DNA of 64,000 nt from Pseudomonas cichorii (GTDB lineage: Bacteria; Pseudomonadota; Gammaproteobacteria; Pseudomonadales; Pseudomonadaceae). The stretch covers positions 186,001 through 250,000 of the forward strand of contig NZ_BLVZ01000006.1 in NCBI RefSeq assembly GCF_015471405.1, given 5' to 3'. Made by a program: the position numbers and the translations under genes. The notes under the pieces are model-generated. The model searched no databases. It had not been told where the DNA came from and was given only the letters and a program-made list of their open reading frames with translations. Shown one piece after another: positions 36,190 through 44,955 of this stretch (the first letter of the stretch is position 1; every line of letters begins with the position of its first letter).

Positions 36190-36618
36190 TCAGAAACGGA
36201 ACGCTTGTCTGCCAATCAATAGCCATTGGCCGTTCTGTTTCTGCCAGATCTGAAAGTTTTCGATCTCGGTCGGCACTACCTTGCCGCTGTTCACTGCCTG
36301 GGCCGAAAAGTGATTGCGCACCAGGGCGACATCGCCGGAAAGGGTGATTTTCTGGTTGAGCATTTTCAACTCGTTGAAAGCACTTTTCCCGGTTTCGATA
36401 TCAGCAATGAATGCCTGCTTGTCCTGAATGTTACCGCTGGAGTGGCCGTAGGTAAGATTGTCTGCGGTCAGCTTTTTCAGTTGCCCGATATCCTTGTGCA
36501 GCATGGCCTGGGTCAGCTTGTCCACGGCAGCGGCAACATCGTTCTCATCGGAAGAGGCGGCGTATACAAACCCGGTGAAGAGACACAGAAAACCCACAAG
36601 CAGTTTGAGCTTTTTCAT
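36190..36618 (-). CDS. Secreted NTF2-like (SnoaL/DUF4440) protein
   Basis: 142 residues. Signal peptide about 1-20 (LLVGFLCLFTGFVYA). The remaining domain VAAAVDKLTQAMLHKDIGQLKKLTADNLTYGHSSG ... FQIWQKQNGQWLLIGRQAF is the cone-shaped NTF2 fold. It is exported and probably binds a small ligand; no catalytic residues can be asserted. Ends facing the CAP gene. Confidence 0.8.
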   Translation of the reverse strand: MKKLKLLVGFLCLFTGFVYAASSDENDVAAAVDKLTQAMLHKDIGQLKKLTADNLTYGHSSGNIQDKQAFIADIETGKSAFNELKMLNQKITLSGDVALVRNHFSAQAVNSGKVVPTEIENFQIWQKQNGQWLLIGRQAFRF

Positions 36619-36912
36619 GAACAGGTCCTTTTTTTGTAGTTAGATTAAGACGGACAGACGGTCTGGATAGTGAGTTCCTAGCATTCATCTGTCATCGTAC
36701 AACTTAGCCGATTTTGTCGGGATGGCAAGGATTTGTTGCTCTGGTCGTTAATGTGACCCCCATCATATTAAGTGAACTGGCGGGTACAATTATCTTGACA
36801 ACCAAACTGGGATGAGCCGAAACTTGATGCACTTTGAATAGTGCTATTACTATAAAAATGTAATGCCAATGTGCGCAGATGTTCGCACATGGATCGAGCG
36901 AGAGGGCTTGAT

Positions 36913-37440
36913 ATGAATGTCATTGATTTTACCGACTCTCGCAAGAGAACCGAACGTGCTGTAAGTACCACAACAAAGACCCCTTTGTTGGAAAACGTTC
37001 TCACTATCACATTACGTACCGATGCTCCGGCGTTTCTGGGTATATGCAGCGACGGTCTTCGCAGTAATACCTCGATTGTCGGCGGGGAGTTCCATGGCCC
37101 GCAATTTCAGGGCGTAGTACTGCCAGGTGGTTCCGATTTCTTTATCGAGAACTCAGGTGATGTTGCGCACTTGAATGCACGCTTTACCTTGCGCACTGAC
37201 CTGGGCGAACTGATCAACGTCATCAACAAGGGCGTGCTTATCCTGGATGAAACGGCTCAGCAGGAAATTCAGGACGGCGTATGGCCGGTGACGGCAGGTC
37301 ATTATGAATGCACCTGCACTCCACGTTTTCAGGTCGCGATGGGCCCTAATGACTGGCTGGAGCGCAGCGCCTTTATCGGCAAGATTGAATATATATATGC
37401 CAATGAAACCCTGTTGAATATTTATCGTATCAAGTACTGA
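36913..37440 (+). CDS. DUF3237-family protein
   Basis: 175 residues from ATG 36913, with AGAGG eight bases upstream. FLGICSDGLRSNTSIVGGEFHGPQFQGVVLPGGSDF and the end WLERSAFIGKIEYIYANETLLNIYRI match DUF3237 (UPF0311), a small beta barrel of unknown function. Alternative starts at 36871 and 36889 lack family support. Stands alone; upstream 290 bases hold an inverted CAGAC-G-GTCTG (about 36655), possibly an operator. Confidence 0.75.
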   Translation: MNVIDFTDSRKRTERAVSTTTKTPLLENVLTITLRTDAPAFLGICSDGLRSNTSIVGGEFHGPQFQGVVLPGGSDFFIENSGDVAHLNARFTLRTDLGELINVINKGVLILDETAQQEIQDGVWPVTAGHYECTCTPRFQVAMGPNDWLERSAFIGKIEYIYANETLLNIYRIKY

Positions 37441-37692
37441 AACTCATAACTTTCGCTCCAGGGTGGGAGCGTGAGCATTGCCCGGTAAAACCTCTTCCCT
37501 GCGCCTCCAAGCCTTTTCCTCCCTCGCCACATCAATTAATTAGCACGCCTGATACAGAGTGGTTACAATCGCCGCCCTCGATGGCATTCGGCCATCGTTT
37601 GCGTGCCACGGACGGGCGATAGCCTGTGGTATGCCCTCACTCTCTACAGGTCAGATGGCGCTTTGCGGTGACATCTCAAGGATGTGCGTTAA

Positions 37693-38301
37693 ATGAATAA
37701 GTTGCAGTACGCCGCGATCGGCTTCATGGGGCTGATGTTGACCGGGTGTGTTTCCTTCACGCCTGCAGGCCCGATTGCCCCTCCTATCGAAATTGCGGAA
37801 CACACCTTGCCTATAGAGGCCTCGGTCAAGGACGTGCAGGTTTCGGATGAGAGCATCAAGGCCGATGTGCGTCGTAATATCGGCGTTCAGTTGACCAGCC
37901 AGATCAATACGTACATTGAGCGAGGCGAGTTCTTCCAGAAAATGATCGTGTTCCCGGCCAAGCTGGGTGAGAAGGATGTCGATCTGACGTTCAACTTCAC
38001 GTCTCTCAAGGGCAAGCGTACGCCGCACCCTGGCTATTTTCCTGGCGCCTTGCTGACATTGACGGTCTGGATCTGGGTCAATGGCCCGATTTATGTCGAT
38101 GCATATGATCTTTCGGGTGAGCTGAGCATCACCGATCGCACAGGCAAGCAACTGGCCCTGTCACGGCAGGTGCTCAAGCGCGACCAGAACACGGGTTTGT
38201 GGGACAACGACTATTACAACATGACCCTGGGTTCTCATCAGTTGACCGAGCTGGTTAATGTCCTGCTCAAAGACGCCACTCAACAACTTCCCAAAGAATA
38301 A
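37693..38301 (+). CDS. Lipoprotein of unknown function (first of a pair)
   Basis: 202 residues. Lipoprotein signal with lipobox MLTGC (Cys19). The mature part has VQVSDESIKADVRRNIGVQLTSQINTYIERGEFF, which resembles the LptE/DUF799-like outer-membrane lipoproteins of stress complexes, but no family is recognised with certainty. The neighbouring gene 10 bases on is also a lipoprotein of similar size and topology; they probably form a pair acting in the envelope. Confidence 0.7.
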   Translation: MNKLQYAAIGFMGLMLTGCVSFTPAGPIAPPIEIAEHTLPIEASVKDVQVSDESIKADVRRNIGVQLTSQINTYIERGEFFQKMIVFPAKLGEKDVDLTFNFTSLKGKRTPHPGYFPGALLTLTVWIWVNGPIYVDAYDLSGELSITDRTGKQLALSRQVLKRDQNTGLWDNDYYNMTLGSHQLTELVNVLLKDATQQLPKE

Positions 38302-38311
38302 GGCTATTTCC

Positions 38312-38890
38312 GTGAACAAGTTTTTTGCGTTGCTTGTCGTTGTTTTTTCCCTCAGCCTGCAAGGCTGCATGACGTACTCCCATCATGAGTTGACGCCTGT
38401 CGGGCAGTGGCCGCTTGCTCAGACCAAGCAGGATAAACCTGTCGTCTACCTCAAAGTGCTCGCCGAGTATGCTCATAACGACAATGCGATGAACACTAAT
38501 ACCAATATCGCAGGTCTGGAAAAGCAGTTGGTTCAGGAGTTTCAGGACAGTCAGCGTTTTGCCAGGGTTACCACCGAGCAGCAATCATCCGACGTGTATG
38601 TCACTGCGACACTGCGTAATCATGAAGAAGGCAATCTGGCTGGCGCTTTTCTGACAGGGTTTACCTTTTTCCTGATCCCCAACACGTTTGATAACACCTT
38701 GTCGCTTGAGTTGACCTTCCGTGACAAGGACGGCAAGAAGCTGGGCCAGGTGCGTAAACAAGAGAAACTGACAACCTGGATGCAGTTGTTCCTGGTTTTT
38801 GCTGTTCCCTTCAACGAGTCCTCGGACGTGCTGATCAAGCAACTGGCACGCAGTACGCTTGAAGAGGCCGCCAACAAGGGCCTGATCTGA
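38312..38890 (+). CDS. Lipoprotein of unknown function (second of a pair)
   Basis: 192 residues from GTG 38312; the AGG of the preceding gene's end serves as ribosome site. Signal peptide with lipobox SLQGC (Cys19). The mature part has VYLKVLAEYAHNDNAMNTNTNIAGLEKQLVQEFQDSQRF and repeated LTF/LELTF strands, with a short hydrophobic stretch LAGAFLTGFTFFLIPN. Related in style to the first lipoprotein, not homologous at a level I can see. A bidirectional hairpin follows. Confidence 0.7.
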   Translation: MNKFFALLVVVFSLSLQGCMTYSHHELTPVGQWPLAQTKQDKPVVYLKVLAEYAHNDNAMNTNTNIAGLEKQLVQEFQDSQRFARVTTEQQSSDVYVTATLRNHEEGNLAGAFLTGFTFFLIPNTFDNTLSLELTFRDKDGKKLGQVRKQEKLTTWMQLFLVFAVPFNESSDVLIKQLARSTLEEAANKGLI

Positions 38891-38901
38891 CCTGATCGAT
38901 G

Positions 38902-38926
38902 CCGTGCCGAAATATTTTCGGCACGG
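38902..38926. terminator. Bidirectional hairpin between convergent genes
   Basis: CCGTGCCGAAA-TAT-TTTCGGCACGG, 11-base perfect stem with a 3-base loop, between the lipoprotein pair and the hydrolase, both ending here. No long T run follows, so it may stall rather than end transcription. Confidence 0.75.
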
Positions 38927-38932
38927 TAGCAG

Positions 38933-39877
38933 TCATCCCGCCTGTTTCTGCCTGTTCTCCTCTTTCTTTGCATGTTCCGGTGACGCCGTAGCCTTCAACA
39001 AGGCTTGAATCGCCTGGCTATAAGCCTGCCTGCCCAGACGCATGCTGTTGTTGTGAGTACCGCCCGGCACCAGCAACAGATTCTTGGGCTCCTGTGCGGC
39101 CTCGAACAATTCCTCGCTGAAGCGTGCCGGTACATAGCGGTCGTCGGTGCCATGTACGATCAGCACCGGCATGTGAATGTCCGCGATCTTGTCCAGTGAG
39201 TCGAATTTCTGTGAAAGCAGCCAGCGCACGGGTAGCGATGTATTGGCAATGGCCGTGGCGACATCGGCCAGGTTGGTGAAGGTGGATTCGATGATCAGGC
39301 CGCGAGCCTGTGCCGGCGTGTCTTCTTTCTTGGCTTCGCGCCCCAGTTCGGCAGCCAGGTCCACCGCCACGGCACCCCCCAGGGAGTGGCCGTAGATCAG
39401 CCTGCGTTGCGGGTCTGGTTGCAGTTGCTTGAGACGATCCCAGGCAATCCGGGCGTCCTCATAAACGGTGGTTTCAGACGGCAGTTGCCCCATGCTCTGA
39501 CCAAAGCCCCGGTAGTCGATGGCAAGAATCGAGAAGCCCAGTGCCCGCAGTTGTTCGATACGAAACAACTGGCCGGTCAGGTTCCAGCGTGAGCCGTGCA
39601 GGTACAGAACCGCTGGAGCATCCTTGCGCGTTGCAGGCCACCACCAGGCATGGATATTCTGCGAGGTGCCGAATGCCGGCGTGTTGAGTTCCAGCTCCTG
39701 CACGTCGGCGGGCAGGCCGCTGTACCAGCTGGCATTGCCGGGTTCGATGCGAAAGACCAGCTCTCGCTCCTTGTGTTCCAGCACCGCACAGCCCACAGGC
39801 AAGCCAATAATGATGGCCGCCATGCATGCCCAGGTAAATCGGCGTGCCTTGAGGCGAGCAAGAGAGAATATCGGCAT
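38933..39877 (-). CDS. Alpha/beta hydrolase lipoprotein
   Basis: 314 residues from ATG 39877 (MPIFSLARLKARRF). A lipoprotein-type signal ends in LPVGC (about residue 30), so the enzyme is probably attached to a membrane. Alpha/beta hydrolase core: HGSRWNLTGQ oxyanion region, nucleophile Ser in GHSLGGAVA (about 168), Asp in HGTDDRYVP and His in PGGTHNNSM, all in the correct order. Relative of BEM46/YqkD-type esterases. The in-frame upstream start 40012 is outside the family. Substrate unknown. Confidence 0.85.
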   Translation of the reverse strand: MPIFSLARLKARRFTWACMAAIIIGLPVGCAVLEHKERELVFRIEPGNASWYSGLPADVQELELNTPAFGTSQNIHAWWWPATRKDAPAVLYLHGSRWNLTGQLFRIEQLRALGFSILAIDYRGFGQSMGQLPSETTVYEDARIAWDRLKQLQPDPQRRLIYGHSLGGAVAVDLAAELGREAKKEDTPAQARGLIIESTFTNLADVATAIANTSLPVRWLLSQKFDSLDKIADIHMPVLIVHGTDDRYVPARFSEELFEAAQEPKNLLLVPGGTHNNSMRLGRQAYSQAIQALLKATASPEHAKKEENRQKQAG

Positions 39878-40112
39878 GAGGGTGGTGTTCCGGTAAACAA
39901 AATGAAATAAATGCCGCTTCTGTATCCGCGTTGCAAGGCGGTGTGTAGAAAATCGGTTACAGAATATTGCGTCGGCGGCAGGCCCTGAATCCGCAGGGAT
40001 AGCGTCAGGCAATATTTCATGTCGTGATTCTGTCGTGCGGCAGTGCGGAATCTGTCGGGTCGCATATAGTCCTATCGCTTGTTATTCAAACCCTTCAAGA
40101 GGTTACTGTTCA

Positions 40113-40595
40113 ATGTTCCATCACCGTCCAATGGAAGAGAAAGACATCCCCATCGTGTGCGAGCTGCCTCAGAATGCCGACGAGCTGTTTTACATGTTCC
40201 CCAGAGCGGTCTATCCACTGACACCGCCTCAACTCAAGGAGGCCATGGAGACTCGTTTCGACTCGACCGTGATTGAAATGAATGGCGAAGTGGTCGGATT
40301 TGCCAATTTTTCCCGTTCTGATTTCCGTGGTCGCTGCTCGCTGGGCAATGTGATCATTGCACCCAAGGCCCGCTCCAAGGGCGTGGGGCGTTACATGATC
40401 AGTTGCATGATGAATATCGCGTTCGACAAGCATGAAGCCACCGAATTGACCGCTTCTTGCTTCAATCACAATGTTCCAGGCCTGTTGTTTTATCCCCGCA
40501 TGGGGTTTCGGCCGTTTGCCATTGAAGAGCGGCGGGACAAACACGGTGCCCGTGTGGCCTTGATACATCTGCGTCTGCCTCGTTCACCGGAATAA
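40113..40595 (+). CDS. GNAT-family N-acetyltransferase
   Basis: 160 residues from ATG 40113. The acetyl-CoA loop is NVIIAPKARSKGVGRYMISCMM (near residue 81-101), and ASCFNHNVPGLLFYPRMGF is the typical C-terminal segment. The N-terminus FHHRPMEEKDIPIVCELPQN resembles amino-acid-type GNATs. Ends at a strong terminator; single-gene unit with RBS AGAGG. Confidence 0.83.
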   Translation: MFHHRPMEEKDIPIVCELPQNADELFYMFPRAVYPLTPPQLKEAMETRFDSTVIEMNGEVVGFANFSRSDFRGRCSLGNVIIAPKARSKGVGRYMISCMMNIAFDKHEATELTASCFNHNVPGLLFYPRMGFRPFAIEERRDKHGARVALIHLRLPRSPE

Positions 40596-40611
40596 TAATG
40601 TGTCGTTGTGT

Positions 40612-40667
40612 GCGGTATTTTCAGGCTCTTTTAACGGAGCGCAGGGCCTGAAAGTGCCGCTGTTTTT
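40612..40667 (+). terminator. Terminator after the GNAT gene
   Basis: GCGGTATTTTCAGGC pairs with GCCTGAAAGTGCCGC (G-U pairs allowed), then TGTTTTT, 17 bases after the stop. Confidence 0.8.
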
Positions 40668-40986
40668 CGTCGCTTCATGGACCGTTTGTCTGCCTTCTGA
40701 GTGAGCACGTGCAATGCTTTTTGGCCAAAGTATCGGACAAAAGGGCTGATAGTCCCTGATGAAACGTTTTTTCTGGTCGTTATCATAAATAATTCTGAAG
40801 AAGTGCTATATTAATAGCCGGGCAAGAAGTTTGCCTGATGTGAAGGATGAGCGTATAAACAGGTTTATATGCAGTTATTGATGGTAATTAGTTGGCGGGC
40901 AATGGAATGTCTTGCTTGGGCGGGAAACTAAAAAAGCATTGGCAAACTGCTGATCCCTGCAGCGTTTGATAAAAAGGAGATGGCAA
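40668..40986. other. Gene-free upstream region of the DUF1652 gene
   Basis: About 320 bases with an AT-rich middle around 40780-40870. I see no gene. It presumably contains the promoter. Confidence 0.4.
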
Positions 40987-41268
40987 ATGATCGCTTCTGG
41001 ACTGTCTACACTGGAATTGCGAAATATAATAGAAGTTGCTTTTTTACCATTGAGTTGTACCTGTACTGTCGTGCCGGGCCTTACGCCTGAAAGAACAACC
41101 ATGTCCGTGCAGATAGCCGATCCATCCACGGGTCGTGTAGAGCTTTCAGTCACTGGAATCTCCCTGGACAGGCTCAAGACCAGCCGGGACATTTCCGATC
41201 TGGTAGCGGAGTTGCGCGATGAGCGGGCTCATCACGGCCAGCTTCAACCTCACTATCACACGGCCTGA
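40987..41268 (+). CDS. DUF1652-family small protein
   Basis: 93 residues from ATG 40987, with a perfect AAGGAG. STLELRNIIEVAFLPLSCTCTVVPG, MSVQIADPSTGRVELSVTGI and ISDLVAELRDE are the DUF1652 pattern, a Pseudomonas-typical small family of unknown function, usually monocistronic. A strong terminator follows. Confidence 0.85.
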   Translation: MIASGLSTLELRNIIEVAFLPLSCTCTVVPGLTPERTTMSVQIADPSTGRVELSVTGISLDRLKTSRDISDLVAELRDERAHHGQLQPHYHTA

Positions 41269-41320
41269 CGCACGTCAGATTCTATTCGCATAACCTGTAC
41301 CCATAACGCCTGACTCCATA

Positions 41321-41350
41321 ACGCCCCGGTCATTCATGGCCGGGGCGTTT
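41321..41350 (+). terminator. Terminator after the DUF1652 gene
   Basis: ACGCCCCGG-TCATTCATGG-CCGGGGCGTTT, eight- to nine-base GC-rich stem, short T run. Confidence 0.85.
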
Positions 41351-41930
41351 GCGTGTGTATCGGTTTTGAGTCAGTCACGATTTCTGGGGTGCTTGCGAAC
41401 AGGTTTGTCAATTTGCTGGCGCTGGCCTTTTGCGGGTTTTTCCCTGGGCGATGTAAAAATAAAAAGTCATCGAATGCTTTGAAAGTGGGCGGGATAAGCT
41501 AGTTTTAGAGCAGTAGAGTTATTATTTTCATAAGGATCATGTGGTTGCGGCGGTGAGCAGATTTTGTTCAGGTTGTTTGAAGGTTATTTGACACTTTGCG
41601 TGTTCTTTGCAAGTATTCATTCAGTCCTTTCTCTTCTGTCCGGCGCTGGCTGGATATATCGGGTTTCATGCAGGTGTCGTCCGCGTCTGTTTAATTAACG
41701 GGCTGGCGGTAGCTTTATGTTCAGTCTTGTTGAATATGAAAATGTTTATGCCGTATCAAGAGGCTTTTGCAAAAGCCCATGTGCATCAAGGCCTGGTGCA
41801 CCTCTCATAAAATAAAGATAACGGGAAGTTTCTCTGCTCAAGAGCCTTGTTCTTGGGCGCCTTGCCTTGCGCATAACTTCCAGAACTTCTGGATCGCACC
41901 AACGTATTTATATGACGATGGAGCCTCATC
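41351..41930. other. Long gene-free, AT-rich stretch before the FAD protein
   Basis: With the terminator it makes 662 bases without a supported gene. AT content rises in 41450-41800. The only longer frames begin at TTG and have no ribosome site or family resemblance. It could hide a small RNA or distant promoter; I see no clear sign. Confidence 0.4.
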
Positions 41931-43367
41931 ATGTTTGAAGAACATTTGGAAACAACATGTGGATGTGTTGTAGGAGGCGCCGGGCTCGCGGGTATGGGGT
42001 TTTTATTCAACGCGCTGAAAAGCGGTACGTTGGCCGATATTGCACGCAACGGCTTGATAGTGGTTGATGCCAGTGACAATCCCGGAACCGGGGTGTTGGG
42101 GCAGTACCGCATCACGGCCAACTCGGTTGGAGATGTGTTTATTGATTGCTTGCGCGATCCGGCGTTGAGTGAGGTGTTCGAGCCGCTGGAGTCTTCACCT
42201 GCTTACTGGCGTATCAGAGGTCAGGCCCAGAGCGCTCCGCAATTGTCTGATGTCGGGCAGTTGATGGCCGAGGCGTCCAGGCTGTTGCTGAACTATATCG
42301 TCCATCACCATGGCGTGAAGATCTGGCGCTGTACGACCATTACCGAGGTGATCTGCGACGATGACACGTTCTGCCTGAAGGTTGAAACCGAAGGCTGCAT
42401 GCGTCTGATCCATTGCCGGACGCTGGTACTCAATCTGGGAGGGCGCCAGGACCCTCAGCATCTGATCCGTGGTCTGGCAGATCAAGGCCTGGCAGTGCCT
42501 GCTTCGATGAATATCCAGAGCTCCGACATGCTGCTGCGCATGAATGCCGTACAACTGCGTGAAGTCTTTGCGCCTGCTCTGGCCAGTGGAAGACGAATAA
42601 CCGTGGTCGGAGGCTCTCACAGTGCATTTTCGGTTCTGGAAAATCTGGCCGATGCCCTGGAGTTTGCAGGTTTGCAGGAAGTGACGCTGGTCCACCGCAC
42701 GCGAATCCGCCTGTTCTATGAAAGTGTCGAGCAGGCTGTGGCGGCCGGTTATGAGTTTGACCCTCAATCCGACATCTGTCCGATATCGGGGCGTATCAAC
42801 CGTTCCGGTGGCTTGCGCTACAGGGCGCTGGATATCGGTTGCGAAGCGCTCAAGAGCGGTCGGATCGGCAAGACAGGCGTGCGTGTGCAGTTACTGCAGA
42901 CCAGCGGTGGCCAGCCCGCAGATTATGAAAAGGCAGGGCAGGCCTTGGCCGAGTCCAGTGTCGTGGTGCAATGCACGGGTTATCAGCCTCGCTTGCCGTC
43001 CCTGACTTACCCCGATGGTCGCCCGGTGCGTCTTTGTGAAACCAAGGGAGGCCTGGACTCCGATGCTTCGGGTTGCCCGCAGGATCAGTTCGGTCGCCGT
43101 TTGCATGGCCTGCATCTGTTTGGAATCGGAGCCGGGCTCAAGGCCGACCCTCAACTGGGCAGCGAGCCCTCATTCGATGGGCGGATATATGGCGTCTGGC
43201 AGTTTCATCATGATGCCAGCCGGGCAGTGATCGATGCCGTTCTGGCAAGGTTGCAGGACAAGGTCCTACCGCTCGAACCTTCACGTCACAGCCAGATGCA
43301 GCCCCTGGAAGAGCGTGCTCCTGTATGGGCGCCCCAGACGTCGCTTGTTCTGAACTTTCAAGGCTGA
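41931..43367 (+). CDS. FAD/NAD(P)-binding oxidoreductase of unknown substrate
   Basis: 478 residues from ATG 41931, GGAG eight bases ahead. An N-terminal FAD loop GGAGLAGMGFLF (15-26) and a second nucleotide loop VVGGSHSAFSVLENL (about 225) mark a two-dinucleotide fold, like N-hydroxylating or Baeyer-Villiger flavoproteins; the C-terminal part has QCTGYQPRLPSLTYPDG and GIGAGLKAD, where FAD is usually closed. The GGSHSAFS signature is similar to lysine/ornithine N-monooxygenases (PvdA-type), but no other siderophore gene lies nearby. No partner gene; single transcription unit. Reaction unknown. Confidence 0.8.
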   Translation: MFEEHLETTCGCVVGGAGLAGMGFLFNALKSGTLADIARNGLIVVDASDNPGTGVLGQYRITANSVGDVFIDCLRDPALSEVFEPLESSPAYWRIRGQAQSAPQLSDVGQLMAEASRLLLNYIVHHHGVKIWRCTTITEVICDDDTFCLKVETEGCMRLIHCRTLVLNLGGRQDPQHLIRGLADQGLAVPASMNIQSSDMLLRMNAVQLREVFAPALASGRRITVVGGSHSAFSVLENLADALEFAGLQEVTLVHRTRIRLFYESVEQAVAAGYEFDPQSDICPISGRINRSGGLRYRALDIGCEALKSGRIGKTGVRVQLLQTSGGQPADYEKAGQALAESSVVVQCTGYQPRLPSLTYPDGRPVRLCETKGGLDSDASGCPQDQFGRRLHGLHLFGIGAGLKADPQLGSEPSFDGRIYGVWQFHHDASRAVIDAVLARLQDKVLPLEPSRHSQMQPLEERAPVWAPQTSLVLNFQG

Positions 43368-43442
43368 GGCCTGACTGTATCAGTAAGCCAGGCCTCACCT
43401 GCCGGGCTCATGGTTCAGCAGTTCTACAGGAGATGATTATCC

Positions 43443-43679
43443 ATGCCAGTCAAACATGATCTATTCGCAGATTTGCAACTGACCCGGGAAGAAGTCGTCC
43501 AGCGCAGCAAGAGCGATGCGAAGTTGCAGCAATTGCTCGCGGATTATGACGATACGGATACTCAGGTGATCCATGCCGAAAAGGGACTGGCCGGAGGGAT
43601 TGGTGATGATGAACTCAAGAAGCTCAAGGAGCGACGCCTTCAGGTAAAGGACCGGATCGTGCATTGCCTTCTGAGATGA
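43443..43679 (+). CDS. DUF465 / YdcH-like small protein
   Basis: 78 residues. FADLQLTREEVVQRSKSDAKLQQLLADYDDTDTQV...DDELKKLKERRLQVKDRIVHCL is a helical hairpin typical of DUF465 (YdcH/SlyX-like), small cytoplasmic helical proteins of unknown function. It follows the FAD gene by 75 bases. Confidence 0.85.
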   Translation: MPVKHDLFADLQLTREEVVQRSKSDAKLQQLLADYDDTDTQVIHAEKGLAGGIGDDELKKLKERRLQVKDRIVHCLLR

Positions 43680-43704
43680 ATGCGATCAGGCCATGACAAG
43701 GGTG

Positions 43705-43730
43705 AACGGCCCTGCCTGAGCGGGGCCGTT
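43705..43730. terminator. Hairpin between convergent genes
   Basis: AACGGCCC and GGGGCCGTT arms with a nine-base loop, 26 bases after the DUF465 stop; the opposite-strand gene ends nine bases further on. Confidence 0.7.
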
Positions 43731-43738
43731 TGCCTGAC

Positions 43739-44542
43739 TCAACCCAGGCCGGGCGACGTTCCCGACGAAGTTCCCGGCAGTGGTTCGGAACGGCCCGCAA
43801 GGCTGTCATGCTTTTCTGGCAACGGTGATCTGTCAGGAGGCAAGCCAGTGCCTGTCGACGAAAACTGCTCAGGGCCATTGTGCTGTGCAGGCGTATTGAT
43901 CAGCTTGTCGCGTGCCTGGCCGATCAACCGTTTCTCACGCTCGCTGGCCGGCAAGGCTGCGCCGATGAGCGCTCCCAGAGCAACACCGATGGCGGCGACA
44001 GCCAAGGGCTGCTCGCTTAACAAGGTGTTGGCGCTGAGGCGTTTTTCCTGAAACGCCAGGCCTGTGTCGTGACCCGAGTGCGACGAGAGTTTATCTCCGA
44101 TACTGTCCGTCAACTGGCTGCCCTTGTCTTTCATGCGGGCAGCAGTTTCCTGCACCCTGGCCTTGGCACTGCTCAGGCTGTCGCCGACACTTTCCGCCAT
44201 ATCGCTGACTTTCCTGCCGACGCTGTCGATCGCCGAAGGGCCGGAGGAGGGCGTGCGGCTGCCCAGCATCAGCCAGATTATGCTCACCGATGCCAGTACG
44301 GCAGGCACCGGATTGGCCTTGACGTTATTGCCCAGATTGCCAACAAACTCGCCGCCGTTTTCCCGGGCGTAGGCCAGGGCCTGATCGACCCATTGGCCGG
44401 GTGATATCTTTTTTTCGAGCGCATCGACAATGTTGCCGATGCTGGAGCGTTGTGCATCGATTTCCTGTTCCAGGGTTTCCGGGCTCTTTTGCGGTGGCGC
44501 CTCGAAGTCTTCCGGGGTGCCGAAGCTGCTGTCTATGCTCAT
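43739..44542 (-). CDS. DUF3618-family membrane protein
   Basis: 267 residues. SPETLEQEIDAQRSSIGNIVDALEKKISPGQWVDQAL at the start is the DUF3618 helix pair; membrane segment about 80-97 (NPVPAVLASVSIIWLMLG), a long helical linker with repeated KDKGSQLTDSIGDKL, and a second hydrophobic segment about 180-200 (PLAVAAIGVALGALIGAALP). Third gene of a three-gene unit linked by overlaps. Such proteins are linked to envelope stress and nutrient limitation; no biochemistry known. Confidence 0.8.
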   Translation of the reverse strand: MSIDSSFGTPEDFEAPPQKSPETLEQEIDAQRSSIGNIVDALEKKISPGQWVDQALAYARENGGEFVGNLGNNVKANPVPAVLASVSIIWLMLGSRTPSSGPSAIDSVGRKVSDMAESVGDSLSSAKARVQETAARMKDKGSQLTDSIGDKLSSHSGHDTGLAFQEKRLSANTLLSEQPLAVAAIGVALGALIGAALPASEREKRLIGQARDKLINTPAQHNGPEQFSSTGTGLPPDRSPLPEKHDSLAGRSEPLPGTSSGTSPGLG

Positions 44543-44955
44543 GAGACTTTCCTCTGGATAGCTTCCTTGTCTTTCTGCAAGGTGCTGGCGGTGCGTTCAG
44601 GTGCAAGACTGGCGGGGTCGAGCTTCTTGTTGCCAGCCATGATCATGAGATACCCCACGATCATGGCGACCACTGCAACAATCAATGCCGCCAGCCATGA
44701 GGCCATGAAGTGGGTCAGCACATAGACCGCTGCCTGCAACAATATGATGAAGCCGCCCAGAACCATGATCGCGCCAATGCCGATCGTCATGATTGCTTGT
44801 CTGGAGGTCTGGATCGATTCCCGCAGCTCGGCCTTGGCCAGCGCTATTTCCTTGTTGATCAGGGCTGGAACCTCATGCGCCAGTTGCTTGATCAAGCCCA
44901 GTACCGAGGTTTCGTTTTCAGGCGATCTCTCTGGAATGTCGGGTGTTGTCTTCAT
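44539..44955 (-). CDS. Phage holin-like (YqjE/Phage_holin_3_6) membrane protein
   Basis: 138 residues. N-terminal amphipathic helix LGLIKQLAHEVPALINKEIALAKAELRES, then two membrane segments about 57-80 and 84-104 (IMTIGIGAIMVLGGFIILLQAAVYVL and LAALIVAVVAMIVGYLMI). Common chromosomal family; not part of a phage here. It overlaps the downstream gene by ATGA and the upstream gene by one base. Confidence 0.85.
   Translation of the reverse strand: MKTTPDIPERSPENETSVLGLIKQLAHEVPALINKEIALAKAELRESIQTSRQAIMTIGIGAIMVLGGFIILLQAAVYVLTHFMASWLAALIVAVVAMIVGYLMIMAGNKKLDPASLAPERTASTLQKDKEAIQRKVS

Noticed and set aside
41607-41810. 67-codon frame in the gene-free stretch
   Set aside because: TTG start, no Shine-Dalgarno, hydrophobic but random-looking; probably chance in AT-rich DNA.
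44539-44955. Holin-family gene considered as prophage evidence
   Set aside because: The family is a common chromosomal one and the neighbours are stress membrane proteins; no phage structural, integrase or lysis genes.
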